Source: JBBDNV01 sp040877415
Lineage (GTDB): Bacteria; Planctomycetota; Planctomycetia; Pirellulales; PALSA-1355
Assembly (NCBI GenBank): GCA_040877415.1
Contig: JBBDNV010000088.1
Location: 1-64,000 of the forward strand
DNA length: 64,000 nucleotides
Reading direction: 5' to 3'
This document shows positions 33,942-42,871 of the stretch, piece after piece; the first letter of the stretch is position 1, and every line of letters begins with the position of its first letter. The notes under the pieces were generated by a model. That model worked only from the letters and a program-made list of their open reading frames with translations. It was not told where the DNA came from and did not search any database. The translations under genes and the position numbers were made by a program.

Positions 33942-34089
33942 CTTGCATGATTTTGGCGGCTAGACGGACACCGCGGCTGGTATGATGACGCTGAGCATGA
34001 TTGGGAAAGAATGCGACAATTGAAAAAAACATCGTTAGGGGCGCAACTGATTTGAGCCACCGCCCACCCGTGATGAGAAGGAGTAAGCG

Positions 34090-35205
34090 ATGAGCGAGGT
34101 GCGAGTACTGGTTGGCACACGCAAGGGCGCGTTCGTTTTGACGTCGGACGGCAAGCGCCAGCGGTGGAATATCAATGGCCCGCTGTTTGCGGGCTGGGAA
34201 ATTTACCACGTCAAGGGCTCGCCCGTTGACTCGAACCGGCTGTATGCGTCGCAGTCCAGTGGCTGGTTCGGACAGATGATCCAGCGCTCGGGCGACGGCG
34301 GCAAGACGTGGGAGCCGGTCGGAAACGAGTTTAAGTACGACGGCGTAACCGGCACTCACCAGTGGTACGACGGCACGCAGCACCCGTGGGAGTTCGCGCG
34401 CGTCTGGCATCTCGAACCGTCACTGACTGACCCCGATACCGTGTACGCCGGGGCGGAAGACGCGGCCTTGTTCCGCTCCGTGGACGGCGGCCAGTCGTGG
34501 CAGGAGCTCCCCGGGCTGCGTGGCCATGAGTCAGGGCCCTCCTGGCAGCCAGGGGCCGGCGGAATGTGCCTGCACACGATCGTGCTGGATCCGAGCAATC
34601 CCGAGCGGATCTATATCGCCATCTCTTCCGCGGGCGTATTTCGAACCGACGACGGTGGCACGACGTGGCGGCCGATGAACCGCGGCTTGCACTCAGAGGC
34701 CATCCCCAACCCGGATGCGGAGGTCGGCCACTGCGTCCACCGCATCGCGATGCACGCCTCGCGCCCGGGCGTGCTGTTCATGCAAAAGCACTGGGACGTC
34801 ATGCGCAGCGACAACGCCGGCGAGTCGTGGCAAGAGGTCAGCGGTAACTTGCCGTCCGATTTCGGATTCCCGATCGACGTGCATGCGCACGAGCCGGACA
34901 CGATCTACGTCGTCCCGATCAAGAACGACTCCGAGCATTTCCCGCCCGACGCGAAGCTGCGCGTGTACCGCAGCCGGACGGGCGGAAACGAGTGGGAAGC
35001 GCTCACGGAAGGTCTGCCGCAACGCGACTGTTACGTCAACGTGCTGCGCGACGCCATGGCCATTGACTCGCTCGATCCGTGCGGCGTGTACTTCGGCACC
35101 TCGGGCGGGCAGGTGTACGCCTCGGCCAACGCCGGCGACAGTTGGGCGCCGATCGTCCGAGATTTCCCCCCCGTCCTGTCCGTCGAGGTCCAAACACTTC
35201 CCTGA
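34090..35205 (+). CDS. BNR/Ycf48-like beta-propeller protein
   Basis: The product has 371 residues and no signal peptide. Repeated Asp-box-like SxDxGxxW motifs (RSGDGGKTW, RSVDGGQSW, RTDDGGTTW, RSDNAGESW, ASANAGDSW) mark blades of a sialidase-type propeller. Catalytic sialidase residues are not evident, so 'exo-alpha-sialidase' names for this family should not be read as activity. AAGGAG lies just upstream of ATG 34090. The next gene, 10 bp downstream, encodes a ThiS/MoaD-like protein. A broken homologue lies at 17440-17585. Confidence 0.88.
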   Translation: MSEVRVLVGTRKGAFVLTSDGKRQRWNINGPLFAGWEIYHVKGSPVDSNRLYASQSSGWFGQMIQRSGDGGKTWEPVGNEFKYDGVTGTHQWYDGTQHPWEFARVWHLEPSLTDPDTVYAGAEDAALFRSVDGGQSWQELPGLRGHESGPSWQPGAGGMCLHTIVLDPSNPERIYIAISSAGVFRTDDGGTTWRPMNRGLHSEAIPNPDAEVGHCVHRIAMHASRPGVLFMQKHWDVMRSDNAGESWQEVSGNLPSDFGFPIDVHAHEPDTIYVVPIKNDSEHFPPDAKLRVYRSRTGGNEWEALTEGLPQRDCYVNVLRDAMAIDSLDPCGVYFGTSGGQVYASANAGDSWAPIVRDFPPVLSVEVQTLP

Positions 35206-35215
35206 TAACACTGCC

Positions 35216-35512
35216 ATGATACGCGTGGAGCTCCCATACCATCTGCGGATGCTGGCGCACGTCAACGGCGAGGTGAAGCTCGACGTCGAGGGTCCAGCCA
35301 CGCAGCGCTCGGTCCTCGACGCGCTCGAGGCCCGCTATCCCATGCTGCGCGGGACGATCCGCGACCACGTCACGCTCGAGCGCCGACCGTTCTTAAGATT
35401 CTTCGCCTGCGAGCAGGATCTGTCGCATGAGCTGCCGGATACCCCGCTGCCCCACGCGGTTCGAATGGGAGCGGAGCCGTTGCTGATCATCGGGGCCCTG
35501 GCCGGCGGCTAG
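35216..35512 (+). CDS. ThiS/MoaD-like ubiquitin-fold protein ending in Gly-Gly
   Basis: The product has 98 residues. MIRVELPYHLRMLAHV at the start, a central VLDALEARYP helix and the C-terminal IIGALAGG match the beta-grasp sulfur-carrier fold with its free diglycine tail. The frame begins at 35216, 10 bp after the propeller gene. The diglycine suggests activation by an E1-like adenylyltransferase, sulfur transfer, or protein conjugation; no E1-like or cofactor-synthesis gene is nearby. The stop directly abuts the left copy of the 43-bp repeat. Confidence 0.85.
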   Translation: MIRVELPYHLRMLAHVNGEVKLDVEGPATQRSVLDALEARYPMLRGTIRDHVTLERRPFLRFFACEQDLSHELPDTPLPHAVRMGAEPLLIIGALAGG

Positions 35513-35573
35513 CCTGGCGAGAAATCGAGGCAAGCGCATGAAATGCACGCTGCCGGCGGGACAGGATTCGAAC
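35513..35573. repeat. left boundary repeat of an island: 43-bp direct repeat plus tRNA 3'-end fragment
   Basis: 35513-35555 matches 39794-39836 at 42 of 43 positions. Just inside it, GGACAGGATTCGAAC at 35559-35573 is identical to part of the T-arm of the tRNA-Ser gene at 39877-39891. It is followed by TCCTGCGG rather than the normal tRNA sequence. The arrangement suggests a duplicated tRNA 3' end, as at integrase attachment sites. No complete tRNA can be folded here. The rest of the 475-bp gene-free stretch to 35987 shows nothing recognisable. Confidence 0.65.
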
Positions 35574-35987
35574 TCCTGCGGAAAACGCGGGGAATAATGC
35601 GGTTCCGCCCGAAAGCGGCGCGGAATCCGGCGCACTTTGCGCACGAGAAGCCGCAATTGACCCCAGTTTGGCGGCGGCGGTCGAAGCGTGGCCCATGCTG
35701 CCCGACGCAATAAAGGGCGGGCATCTTGGCGATGATCCGAGCGGCCGGGTGACGGACGGACTGTATCTCGCAAGCGGGCGGCGGAGGTGGAAAACCGTTC
35801 GGCTGCGCGGCGGGAAGTACCTAAAGCGGGAAAGCGCTCCCGATACTCTCGAAAAGGTACCTCTGGCGTGGCTTAGCCCTGCAAATTCTTGGGTGAGTTC
35901 TTCGGACATTTCTGCTCCCTGTCGAATTGCCCTGCCAAGGGGTAAACTCGTTGGTTTGTACTCTTGAACCCTAGGGGAAGGCCCGTC

Positions 35988-38900
35988 ATGGCAACGCAGA
36001 ATACGAGTGGCGGCACGACGGCCCCAGACGGCCACGAGGATGGCGGCACGGCGGCCCGCATTCTTGAGGCTTACCTTTCCGAATTGAAGGCGGTCCGCGC
36101 AACCGGCGCTGGTGTACCTGAAACGTCCTACTACCCAGCCCTGTCCAACCTGTTTAACGCCGTGGGGAAGACCCTCAAGCCCAAGGTTCGTTGCGTAATG
36201 AACCTAAAGAACTTGGGCGCGGGAATGCCCGATGGCGGACTCTTCACGCCCGACCAATTGCAGGGCAAGGGCGACGGCGCGCCTAAGGCTGACCAGCCCC
36301 CAGCACGGGGTGCCATTGAAGCCAAAGGTACGAAGCCCGACGTAAAGGCCATAGTTGAAACTCAACAGGTAAAGGACTACTTGGGGCGCTACGGCATTGT
36401 CATCGTGTCGAACTTGCGAGAGTTCAGAATCGTTGAAAAAGAGGCGAACGGACAGCCGGTTTCGCGCGAACCCTTCTCCCTAGCCGCCGACGAGAAAGAT
36501 TTCTGGCAACACAAGGCGGTACACCCACGGGCGACGGCGCAGCAGCAAGGCGAGCAATTCATCGAGTTTTTGAAACGTGCGTGCCTCCACGCCGCGCCAT
36601 TGGTTGATCCCAAAGACCTAGCATGGTTCTTTGCGTCGTACGCGCGTGATGCGCTTGTGCGGGTCGAACATCAGAAGCAACTTTCCGCGCTGCAAGATGT
36701 ACGATTGGCCCTTGAGGAAGCGCTGGGCATGAAATTCACGGGCGATAAGGGAGATCACTTCTTTCGATCAACGCTGGTGCAAACCATTTTTTACGGTGTG
36801 TTCTCATCGTGGGTGCGGTGGCACCGCGACAACCCCGACCAAAGCGCCAAATTCGACTGGCAGAAGGCTGAATGGTTCTTGAGCGTGCCATTCGTCCGCA
36901 CGCTATTTGAAGAAATCACGAAGCCCAGCCGGCTGAAGCCCCTTAACCTGGTCGAAGTTCTCGATTGGGCGGCTGGCGTACTCAATCGTGTTGATCGGTT
37001 CACCTTCTTTCAAAACTTTCAGGACAGGCACGCAGTTCAATACTTCTACGAACCGTTCTTGGAAGCCTACGATCCCGATCTACGCAAGGAATTAGGAGTC
37101 TGGTATACGCCACCGGAGATAGTCGAATATCAAGTCGCGCGCGTTGATGCCGTATTACGTGATGAACTGAACTTGCCCGATGGACTAGCCGACTCGAATG
37201 TCATCGTACTCGACCCGTGCTGCGGCACCGGGACATATTTGGTCGAAGTATTGCGCGTCATCGCGGCCACTCTGCGGGACAAAGGCGGTGACGCACTGAT
37301 GGCTGACGACCTGAAGACGGCGGCCATGACTCGCATCTTCGGCTTCGAAATCCTGCCTGCACCCTTCGTGGTATCGCACCTGCAATTGGGACTGTTACTC
37401 CAAAACGAAGGCGCACCGCTATCTCAACCCGCAGGCGAGCGAGTCGGCGTTTACTTGACCAATGCGCTCACGGGGTGGGAGCCGCCCAAAGGCGCGAAAC
37501 AACATCTCATGTTTGCCGAATTGGAACAAGAGCGCGACGCGGCTGAGCACGTCAAACGCGACACGAAAATACTCGTTGTGCTGGGCAACCCGCCGTACAA
37601 CGCCTTCGCAGGCATCAGCCCTGAAGAAGAACAAGGGCTAGTCGAACCATACAAAGGCGTCTACTACACGGAGAAGGTGACGAAGGGCAAGGCAAAGACC
37701 GGCCCTGCTTCGAAGGTTAGGCACTATCGACTGAGTGATGAACCTGCCAAGGGCGGCTGGGGCATCAAGAAATTCAACTTGGACGACCCGTACATCAGAT
37801 TCTTTCGTCTCGCCGAGCGCCGCATTGCCGAAATGAGCGGCAAGGGGGTTGTGTCGTTTATCTCCAATCATTCATGGATTGCCGAACCATCTTTCGTCAT
37901 TCTTCGAGAGCACCTGCTTAAATCTTTCGACAAGTTCTGGATCGAAAACCTCCACGGCAATCGGAAGATTTCCGAGTACGCACCCGATGGCCGAACCAGC
38001 GAGACAATCTTTGCGATTAGGGGTTTTTCCGTTGGAATCCAGCAGGGCGTAGCGACATCCCTTTGGGTGAAGACTGGCGCGACCAAGGAGCGAGAAGCTA
38101 CGATCAATTCCGCACAAGTATATTTTCGAGACGACAGCGACGCGGCCCAAGCCGAAGATCGACGTAAACAATTGCTGGAGAGCCTGAACGACAAAGACTT
38201 CGAGGCCGCCTACGAGCCGGCCGAGCCGAGGAGGGAAAATCGCTTCTCGTTTCAGCCTGAAGATGTGACCGGTGAATATCTTACCTGGCCACGACTTCTT
38301 GATCTTGCGTTCGTAAAAAGCGACGGTCTTTTCGAGAAGCGCGGCGGAGCACTCATTGACATTGATTGCGATCGACTCAAAACGCGAATGCAGGACTATT
38401 TCGACGGCGGGCTATCGTGGGTCGAATATAGAACCCGGCAAACAGCGTTGACCAAAGACGTAGCCCGTTTCAACGCGAAAGGCGCGCGGGCCAAGGCGCT
38501 CAAGGCCGAATCGTTTGACTCCGGCCGACTTCGGCGATACGCAGTACGCCCCTTTGATACCCGCTGGTGCTACTACACGCCTGTACGCCCAATATGGAAT
38601 GAACCGCGTCCCGTCTTATGGCAGAATCTGCCCCATGCCGACGGCTTTTTAGTGAGCAGGTTGAAGACGGGAAAGGGCGTCCCCGGTAGCCCCATGTTCT
38701 TTACGCGGCTGCTAGTTGATGGACAAGCTATCTCAGTCAACCCATCTGCATTTCCTCTAATGGTGGCACCAATTGCCGAGAAAATGGATGGGGTTTTCGG
38801 AGCGCCAAAGCCTGAAGCAAATCTCTCAAAAGCAAGCCGCCTCTATCTGGCCGAACTGGGCATCAAGGACCCCGATGCCGACTCGAAAACAGCGGCGCTG

Positions 38901-39617
38901 ATCTGGAGGCACGCCCTCGCCATCGGTTATAGCCCGGCGTACTTGACCGAGAACGCTGACGGCATCCAGCGAGATTGGCCCCGCATCCCGTTGCCTTCCG
39001 ACCGTAAAGCTCTGGAGGCGTCGGCAGCGCTCGGCGAAGAAATCGGAGCGCTGCTGGACGTTGAAGCCACCGTACCCGGTGTAACCAGCAAGATTTCTCC
39101 GGCTATCAAAACCATTGGGATGATTACTAGAGTTGACGGCGGTGTCATCGACCCGTTAGGCAGGGACTTGGCTATAACGTCTGGCTGGGGACGCGCCGGC
39201 AAGCCGGGCGTGACGATGTCAGGCAAGGGGAAGTTGTCCGTACGTACCTACGACGAAGACGAGGCTAAGGCGATTGACGCCGAAGCGACGACGCGGGGCA
39301 TATCGGCTCAGCAAGCAACAGAACTGCTGGATGCGAAGACTTGCGATGTATATCTGAACAATGCGGCCTACTGGCGCAACATTCCGCTGAACGTGTGGGA
39401 ATACTGCATCGGCGGGTATCCGGTCATCAAGAAATGGTTGAGCTACCGGGAAGAGCGCATTCTTGGCCGGGCGCTGAAGCCCGAAGAGGCCCGCGAAGTG
39501 ATGAACACCGCCCGGCGCATCGCGGCCATCATTCTGCTGCAACCCAAGCTGGACGAGAACTTTCACAAAGTGAAGGACTCGGCCTACGATTGGCCGAAAT
39601 CGAATGCCCCGACGTAG
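35988..39617 (+). CDS. single-chain restriction-modification enzyme (type ISP/IIG-like)
   Basis: The product has 1209 residues. Near the N-terminus, MPDGGLF (Asp82) and AIEAKG (Glu111, Lys113) form a PD-(D/E)xK nuclease signature. The gamma-type N6-adenine methylase follows, with motif I LDPCCGTGTY (Asp409) and motif IV NPPY (Asn534). The C-terminal ~500 residues resemble the target-recognition region of ISP-type enzymes. No helicase motifs are seen, so it is not a classical translocating ISP enzyme. GGGGAAGG upstream supports ATG 35988 over 35964. It would methylate host DNA and cut unmodified DNA. It lies alone between the 43-bp repeats and appears less GC-rich than core genes, fitting a small acquired defence island. 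Confidence 0.92.
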   Translation: MATQNTSGGTTAPDGHEDGGTAARILEAYLSELKAVRATGAGVPETSYYPALSNLFNAVGKTLKPKVRCVMNLKNLGAGMPDGGLFTPDQLQGKGDGAPKADQPPARGAIEAKGTKPDVKAIVETQQVKDYLGRYGIVIVSNLREFRIVEKEANGQPVSREPFSLAADEKDFWQHKAVHPRATAQQQGEQFIEFLKRACLHAAPLVDPKDLAWFFASYARDALVRVEHQKQLSALQDVRLALEEALGMKFTGDKGDHFFRSTLVQTIFYGVFSSWVRWHRDNPDQSAKFDWQKAEWFLSVPFVRTLFEEITKPSRLKPLNLVEVLDWAAGVLNRVDRFTFFQNFQDRHAVQYFYEPFLEAYDPDLRKELGVWYTPPEIVEYQVARVDAVLRDELNLPDGLADSNVIVLDPCCGTGTYLVEVLRVIAATLRDKGGDALMADDLKTAAMTRIFGFEILPAPFVVSHLQLGLLLQNEGAPLSQPAGERVGVYLTNALTGWEPPKGAKQHLMFAELEQERDAAEHVKRDTKILVVLGNPPYNAFAGISPEEEQGLVEPYKGVYYTEKVTKGKAKTGPASKVRHYRLSDEPAKGGWGIKKFNLDDPYIRFFRLAERRIAEMSGKGVVSFISNHSWIAEPSFVILREHLLKSFDKFWIENLHGNRKISEYAPDGRTSETIFAIRGFSVGIQQGVATSLWVKTGATKEREATINSAQVYFRDDSDAAQAEDRRKQLLESLNDKDFEAAYEPAEPRRENRFSFQPEDVTGEYLTWPRLLDLAFVKSDGLFEKRGGALIDIDCDRLKTRMQDYFDGGLSWVEYRTRQTALTKDVARFNAKGARAKALKAESFDSGRLRRYAVRPFDTRWCYYTPVRPIWNEPRPVLWQNLPHADGFLVSRLKTGKGVPGSPMFFTRLLVDGQAISVNPSAFPLMVAPIAEKMDGVFGAPKPEANLSKASRLYLAELGIKDPDADSKTAALIWRHALAIGYSPAYLTENADGIQRDWPRIPLPSDRKALEASAALGEEIGALLDVEATVPGVTSKISPAIKTIGMITRVDGGVIDPLGRDLAITSGWGRAGKPGVTMSGKGKLSVRTYDEDEAKAIDAEATTRGISAQQATELLDAKTCDVYLNNAAYWRNIPLNVWEYCIGGYPVIKKWLSYREERILGRALKPEEAREVMNTARRIAAIILLQPKLDENFHKVKDSAYDWPKSNAPT

Positions 39618-39793
39618 CCGACTCGATAGAATAACGGCTAGTCGAAGCCCCCGGACGGTGCAGGGTCCCATGAAAGCCAACGGAAAAGCCACGCCACGCC
39701 GGCCGATTGAGCCGGAATATCTGGCGACGTTGAACGCGGCCATTCCGCTCGACACCTGACAGGCGATATGCAAAACGCGCGGCCGATGACGAG

Positions 39794-39836
39794 CCTGGCG
39801 AGAAATCGAGGCAAGCACATGAAATGCACGCTGCCG
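39794..39836. repeat. right boundary repeat of the island
   Basis: This 43-bp copy of 35513-35555 has one mismatch (A for G in the GCAAG(C/A)CATG core... read here as GCAAGCACATG). It lies 34 bp downstream of the 3' end of tRNA-Ser in the tRNA's sense. Together with the left copy it brackets about 4.2 kb that carries only the restriction-modification gene. Confidence 0.7.
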
Positions 39837-39870
39837 CCGACAACGGGCGGGAATTTACCCGAACGTCGAG

Positions 39871-39957
39871 CGGAGAGGACAGGATTCGAACCTGCGGACC
39901 AGTTTCCCGGTCACCGATTTAGCAAACCGGCGCTTTCGACCACTCAGCCACCTCTCC
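39871..39957 (-). tRNA. tRNA-Ser (anticodon GCU)
   Basis: The 87-nt class II tRNA has acceptor GGAGAGG/CCTCTCC plus discriminator G. The D-arm contains GGCTGAGTGG, the anticodon arm CCGGTTTGCTAAATCGG has anticodon GCT, the variable arm is long, and the T-arm is GCAGGTTCGAATCCTGT. CCA is not encoded. It reads AGY serine codons. Confidence 0.97.
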
Positions 39958-40009
39958 GGGCAAATCGCCAAAACGTCCCGGCGGAATCGGACGGGCGGCG
40001 ATCTCTAGA

Positions 40010-40037
40010 ATTCTAGGTATTCTACCCGCCTTCGCAA
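40010..40037 (-). promoter_or_regulatory. candidate promoter for tRNA-Ser
   Basis: On the minus strand, TTGCGA (40037-40032) and TAGAAT (40015-40010) are separated by 16 nt and lie ~53 nt upstream of the tRNA 5' end, compatible with a sigma70-type promoter. The -10 overlaps the 12-bp palindrome CTAGAATTCTAG at 40005-40016. Confidence 0.35.
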
Positions 40038-40104
40038 GAGAAGTTCGCGCATGCGGAACGGGCCCTGAACGAGATCGACGCGCCATCGGCACGGCGGGCC
40101 GCTT

Positions 40105-41022
40105 TTACCCGGCCGATGAGGAGACGGACGAAGCGGCCCTGTGGTTCGGCGCCTCGGCGCCAGCGGCGGAATCCGCCGCGGTAAGAGTTCGGTGCCAACG
40201 TCGTTCCAGCTCGCCGATGCCGACGCTGTACACGCGACGCAGTGCGTTTTCATAGCCGTGCTCAAGGGCCAAGTCGACAAATTCGACGAATCGTCCGTGC
40301 CCCTGCTGCGCGACGAGATACTCCACCAGCGAAGCACTCTGACCATAGAACGTCCCCCACCGATCGGCCGCAGGATAGTCGGCCAGCGCTAACAGCTCGG
40401 CCAGCCGGAATTGCGCGCCTCGGGCGACCGCTCGTTTCAGGGCCCGCTCGTGCCGCTCGCGCTTTTCGGGCGGATCGGCCAGAATCGCCATTCCCTCGTC
40501 GACCCAGCGCGGCAGCGCTTGGTGCACGAACCGGTCGGCGAGCACGACGTGCGCCAGTTCGTGCGCAAGCGCCAGTGTTTGCCAATCGGAACCGCTCGCC
40601 CGCACGTCGATGCGCCGCCGACAGATGCGGCTATCTCTGCGATCAATGAGCGCCGAGGCAACCGTGTTGCGACCGCCGCCGCCGACTTCGCGGAGATAAG
40701 CCTCGTCGGTCGGCTGCAGCACGACGTCGCACTTGGGGCTCCAGGGCTTTGGATCGTCCGCCAGCCATTGGCGGGCCAGTTGACCGCGCAGGCTTTCGCA
40801 CGCCCGGGCGGTCTCGGGGCTCACCGGATGGGTGCCGAAGCTGAGGATGCGGAAGTTGGCCGTTTCGACGACGTGCCATGTGGCCGGGATCGAGCGGGAG
40901 CAGTTGGGACACGCCGCGAGTGCCCGCGCGTCCGATCGCCCTGTTGACAGCATTCCCAGAGCGCCGACGAGGGCCGGTGCCAGCACCAGCCACGTTCGCG
41001 CTAAAGGGGCCCAACGAGCCAT
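40105..41022 (-). CDS. exported metallopeptidase, MA-type HELAH
   Basis: The product has 305 residues. A signal or anchor segment covers residues ~8-28. CPNCS follows, then a domain with ALAHELAHVVL (His154, Glu155, His158) and WVDEGMA about 20 residues later, the zincin motif plus third-ligand Glu of the peptidase MA clan. A helical C-terminal region has LVEYLVAQQGHGRF. ATG 41022 is chosen because it begins a standard signal peptide; the frame continues to 41112. It is probably a periplasmic or surface protease of the peptidase-MA-like/DUF1570 kind. The substrate is unknown. Confidence 0.78.
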   Translation of the reverse strand: MARWAPLARTWLVLAPALVGALGMLSTGRSDARALAACPNCSRSIPATWHVVETANFRILSFGTHPVSPETARACESLRGQLARQWLADDPKPWSPKCDVVLQPTDEAYLREVGGGGRNTVASALIDRRDSRICRRRIDVRASGSDWQTLALAHELAHVVLADRFVHQALPRWVDEGMAILADPPEKRERHERALKRAVARGAQFRLAELLALADYPAADRWGTFYGQSASLVEYLVAQQGHGRFVEFVDLALEHGYENALRRVYSVGIGELERRWHRTLTAADSAAGAEAPNHRAASSVSSSAG

Positions 41023-41327
41023 CGCCAAGCTTTCTTCGAGGGGGTGCTTGTAGAGCCGAACGGCAGGCCCGGCGACGTGCTCGAGTCGGCATCCGCGAGA
41101 CCACCCAGGCAATTGCCGGGCCGCGGCGTCTGGCGCCTGGGGTCAGTTGGGCCGCAAAACCTTTCACAGTAGGGTTTTGTGAAAGCGATGCGAGTCACGT
41201 TCGGGGGTTGCTGCCGGTCGCGTATTCGCAACATGATGCCCATCCGCGGTGCACGTCGGGCAAACGAATTGGGCAAGCGCGGCCGAATCGCGACGCGGGG
41301 CGGCCAACGGGCCAGACTACCCAATCG

Positions 41328-41362
41328 GAAATTCCGCCGGATTCGGCACAGGCGGAAATTTC
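41328..41362. promoter_or_regulatory. hairpin-forming inverted repeat upstream of the BBP7 gene
   Basis: GAAATTCCGCC (41328-41338) and GGCGGAAATTTC (41351-41362) are complementary apart from one extra A, with a 12-nt loop. It lies in the 482-bp gap between the metallopeptidase and BBP7 genes and could be an operator or leader hairpin. Nothing else was identified in the gap. Confidence 0.3.
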
Positions 41363-41504
41363 GTTTCAACTGGCAACGCCGCCACAACCGACAAATTGGC
41401 TGTGACGCGCGCCGTCGGTGGGCGCACGCGATGCTACCTTGCCACCAGCTAGCCAGGAAATGAGCGCCCAGCCGCACAAGTTGCAGCCTAAGAGGATCAG
41501 CTTT

Positions 41505-42860
41505 ATGCGACGCTTTGCCGTTGTGGTTGCACTATTGGGAATTGCCTTTCCCTCGCGGGCGATGGCCGACCCGTTTGAGCACCTTTCCACCGGGCTTGCA
41601 CACTACGAGGAGCAGATCGAAAACGGCGCCGCGATCGACGAGCAGCCGCCGGGCAAGAGCACGGCGCCTGAACCTGTGCCCCAAGGCGCCGAATCGGTGC
41701 CGGCTCCGATCCCCGAATCGGGCGACGAATTGGGTTTCTATCCGGGCGACGGGGTGTGGGAAGAGCCGCCGATGGTGGGCGGCTGCTATGACGGCTGCCG
41801 CAGGTGCGGAACATTCTGGGGCCGCGCCGAGTATCTGGTGTGGTGGGTCCGCGGCGCCAACACGCCGCCGCTGGTGACCACCAGCCCCGACGGCACACCG
41901 GTCGGCACGGCGGGCGTTTTGCCCAATGCCCAGATTGTGTTCGGAAACCAGCGGATCAATACCGAGGGCAGTTCCGGCGGCCGGTTCACGCTCGGTTATT
42001 GGTGCGATCCGTGCGAGACGCTCGGCATCGAAGACACGTTCTATTTCGTCGGCAACTGCGACGAGTCGTTCTTTGGCAGCTCAAACGGCTCGCCGATCCT
42101 GGCTCGACCGTTTTTCAACACCGAAGCCGGCGCGCAAGACGCCCTGCTGATCGCGTATCCGCAAATCGTGGTGGGCGATGTCAGCATCAACTCCAGCAGA
42201 ACCGTCGCGGCGAACGAGGTGAACCTGCGGCGAGGGCTGTACATCGATTGCTGCCGCCGCGTCGACATCCTGGCCGGTTACCGCTACTTTTACCTGGGCG
42301 AAGGGCTGGGCGTGCGAACCGGCACGGTCTCGCTCGACGATCAATCGGGGGCGCCGATCGGAACGACCTTTGCCATCGAGGATTTGTTCAACACCCGCAG
42401 CCAGTTTAACGGCGGCCAGCTCGGCGTTAACTTGCAGTACGGAAGCGCATGCTGGACGCTCGACCTGCTGTTCAAGCTGGCGCTGGGTGGCGTGTCGCAG
42501 CGGGTCGCCATCAACGGCTCGACCACCAGGACGCTGCCCGGCGAAGACCCGGAATCGTTTCAGGGCGGGGTTCTGGCCCTCGATTCCAACATCGGCACGT
42601 ACAATCAAACCCAGTTCGGCGTCATGCCGGAAATCGGGGTCAACCTGCGCTACTGTTGGTCGCCGCTGTGGACCGTCAGCCTGGGCTACACGTTCATCGG
42701 TCTAACGAACGTGGTCCGGCCGGGCGATCAGATCGATTTGCGTCTCGATCCGCGGCAGTTCCCTCCGCCCCAGCAGGCCGGCACGTTTCCCGAGTTCGCC
42801 TTCCACGAGTCGGATCTCTGGCTGCAGGGCCTCAATTTCGGCATCGAGTGCAACTTCTAG
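41505..42860 (+). CDS. BBP7-family outer-membrane beta-barrel protein (copy 1)
   Basis: The product has 451 residues and a signal peptide ending near SRAMA. An acidic, proline-rich linker and a cysteine cluster (GGCYDGCRRCGTF) come before the barrel. The family hallmarks follow: AEYLVWWVRG, PPLVTTSPDGTP, GRFTLGYWCD and ILAGYRYFYLGEGL; the protein ends in an aromatic strand. ATG 41505 has AGAGGA upstream. Putative beta-barrel porin 7 proteins are abundant in planctomycetes and probably sit in the outer membrane; their cargo is unknown. A second copy lies at 55976-57559. It is convergent, 11 bp apart, with the giant repeat protein. Confidence 0.87.
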   Translation: MRRFAVVVALLGIAFPSRAMADPFEHLSTGLAHYEEQIENGAAIDEQPPGKSTAPEPVPQGAESVPAPIPESGDELGFYPGDGVWEEPPMVGGCYDGCRRCGTFWGRAEYLVWWVRGANTPPLVTTSPDGTPVGTAGVLPNAQIVFGNQRINTEGSSGGRFTLGYWCDPCETLGIEDTFYFVGNCDESFFGSSNGSPILARPFFNTEAGAQDALLIAYPQIVVGDVSINSSRTVAANEVNLRRGLYIDCCRRVDILAGYRYFYLGEGLGVRTGTVSLDDQSGAPIGTTFAIEDLFNTRSQFNGGQLGVNLQYGSACWTLDLLFKLALGGVSQRVAINGSTTRTLPGEDPESFQGGVLALDSNIGTYNQTQFGVMPEIGVNLRYCWSPLWTVSLGYTFIGLTNVVRPGDQIDLRLDPRQFPPPQQAGTFPEFAFHESDLWLQGLNFGIECNF

Positions 42861-42871
42861 GGTCCGCCCGA

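Noticed and set aside
35557..35640. Possible second tRNA gene
   Set aside because: Only a T-arm-like fragment with a two-base insertion is present; no acceptor, D or anticodon arms.
35487..35912. Minus-strand frame beginning MSEELTQEF with a good ribosome-binding site
   Set aside because: The start looks real, but the following residues are Arg/Ser/Pro-rich without family features and run into the boundary repeat; left unannotated.
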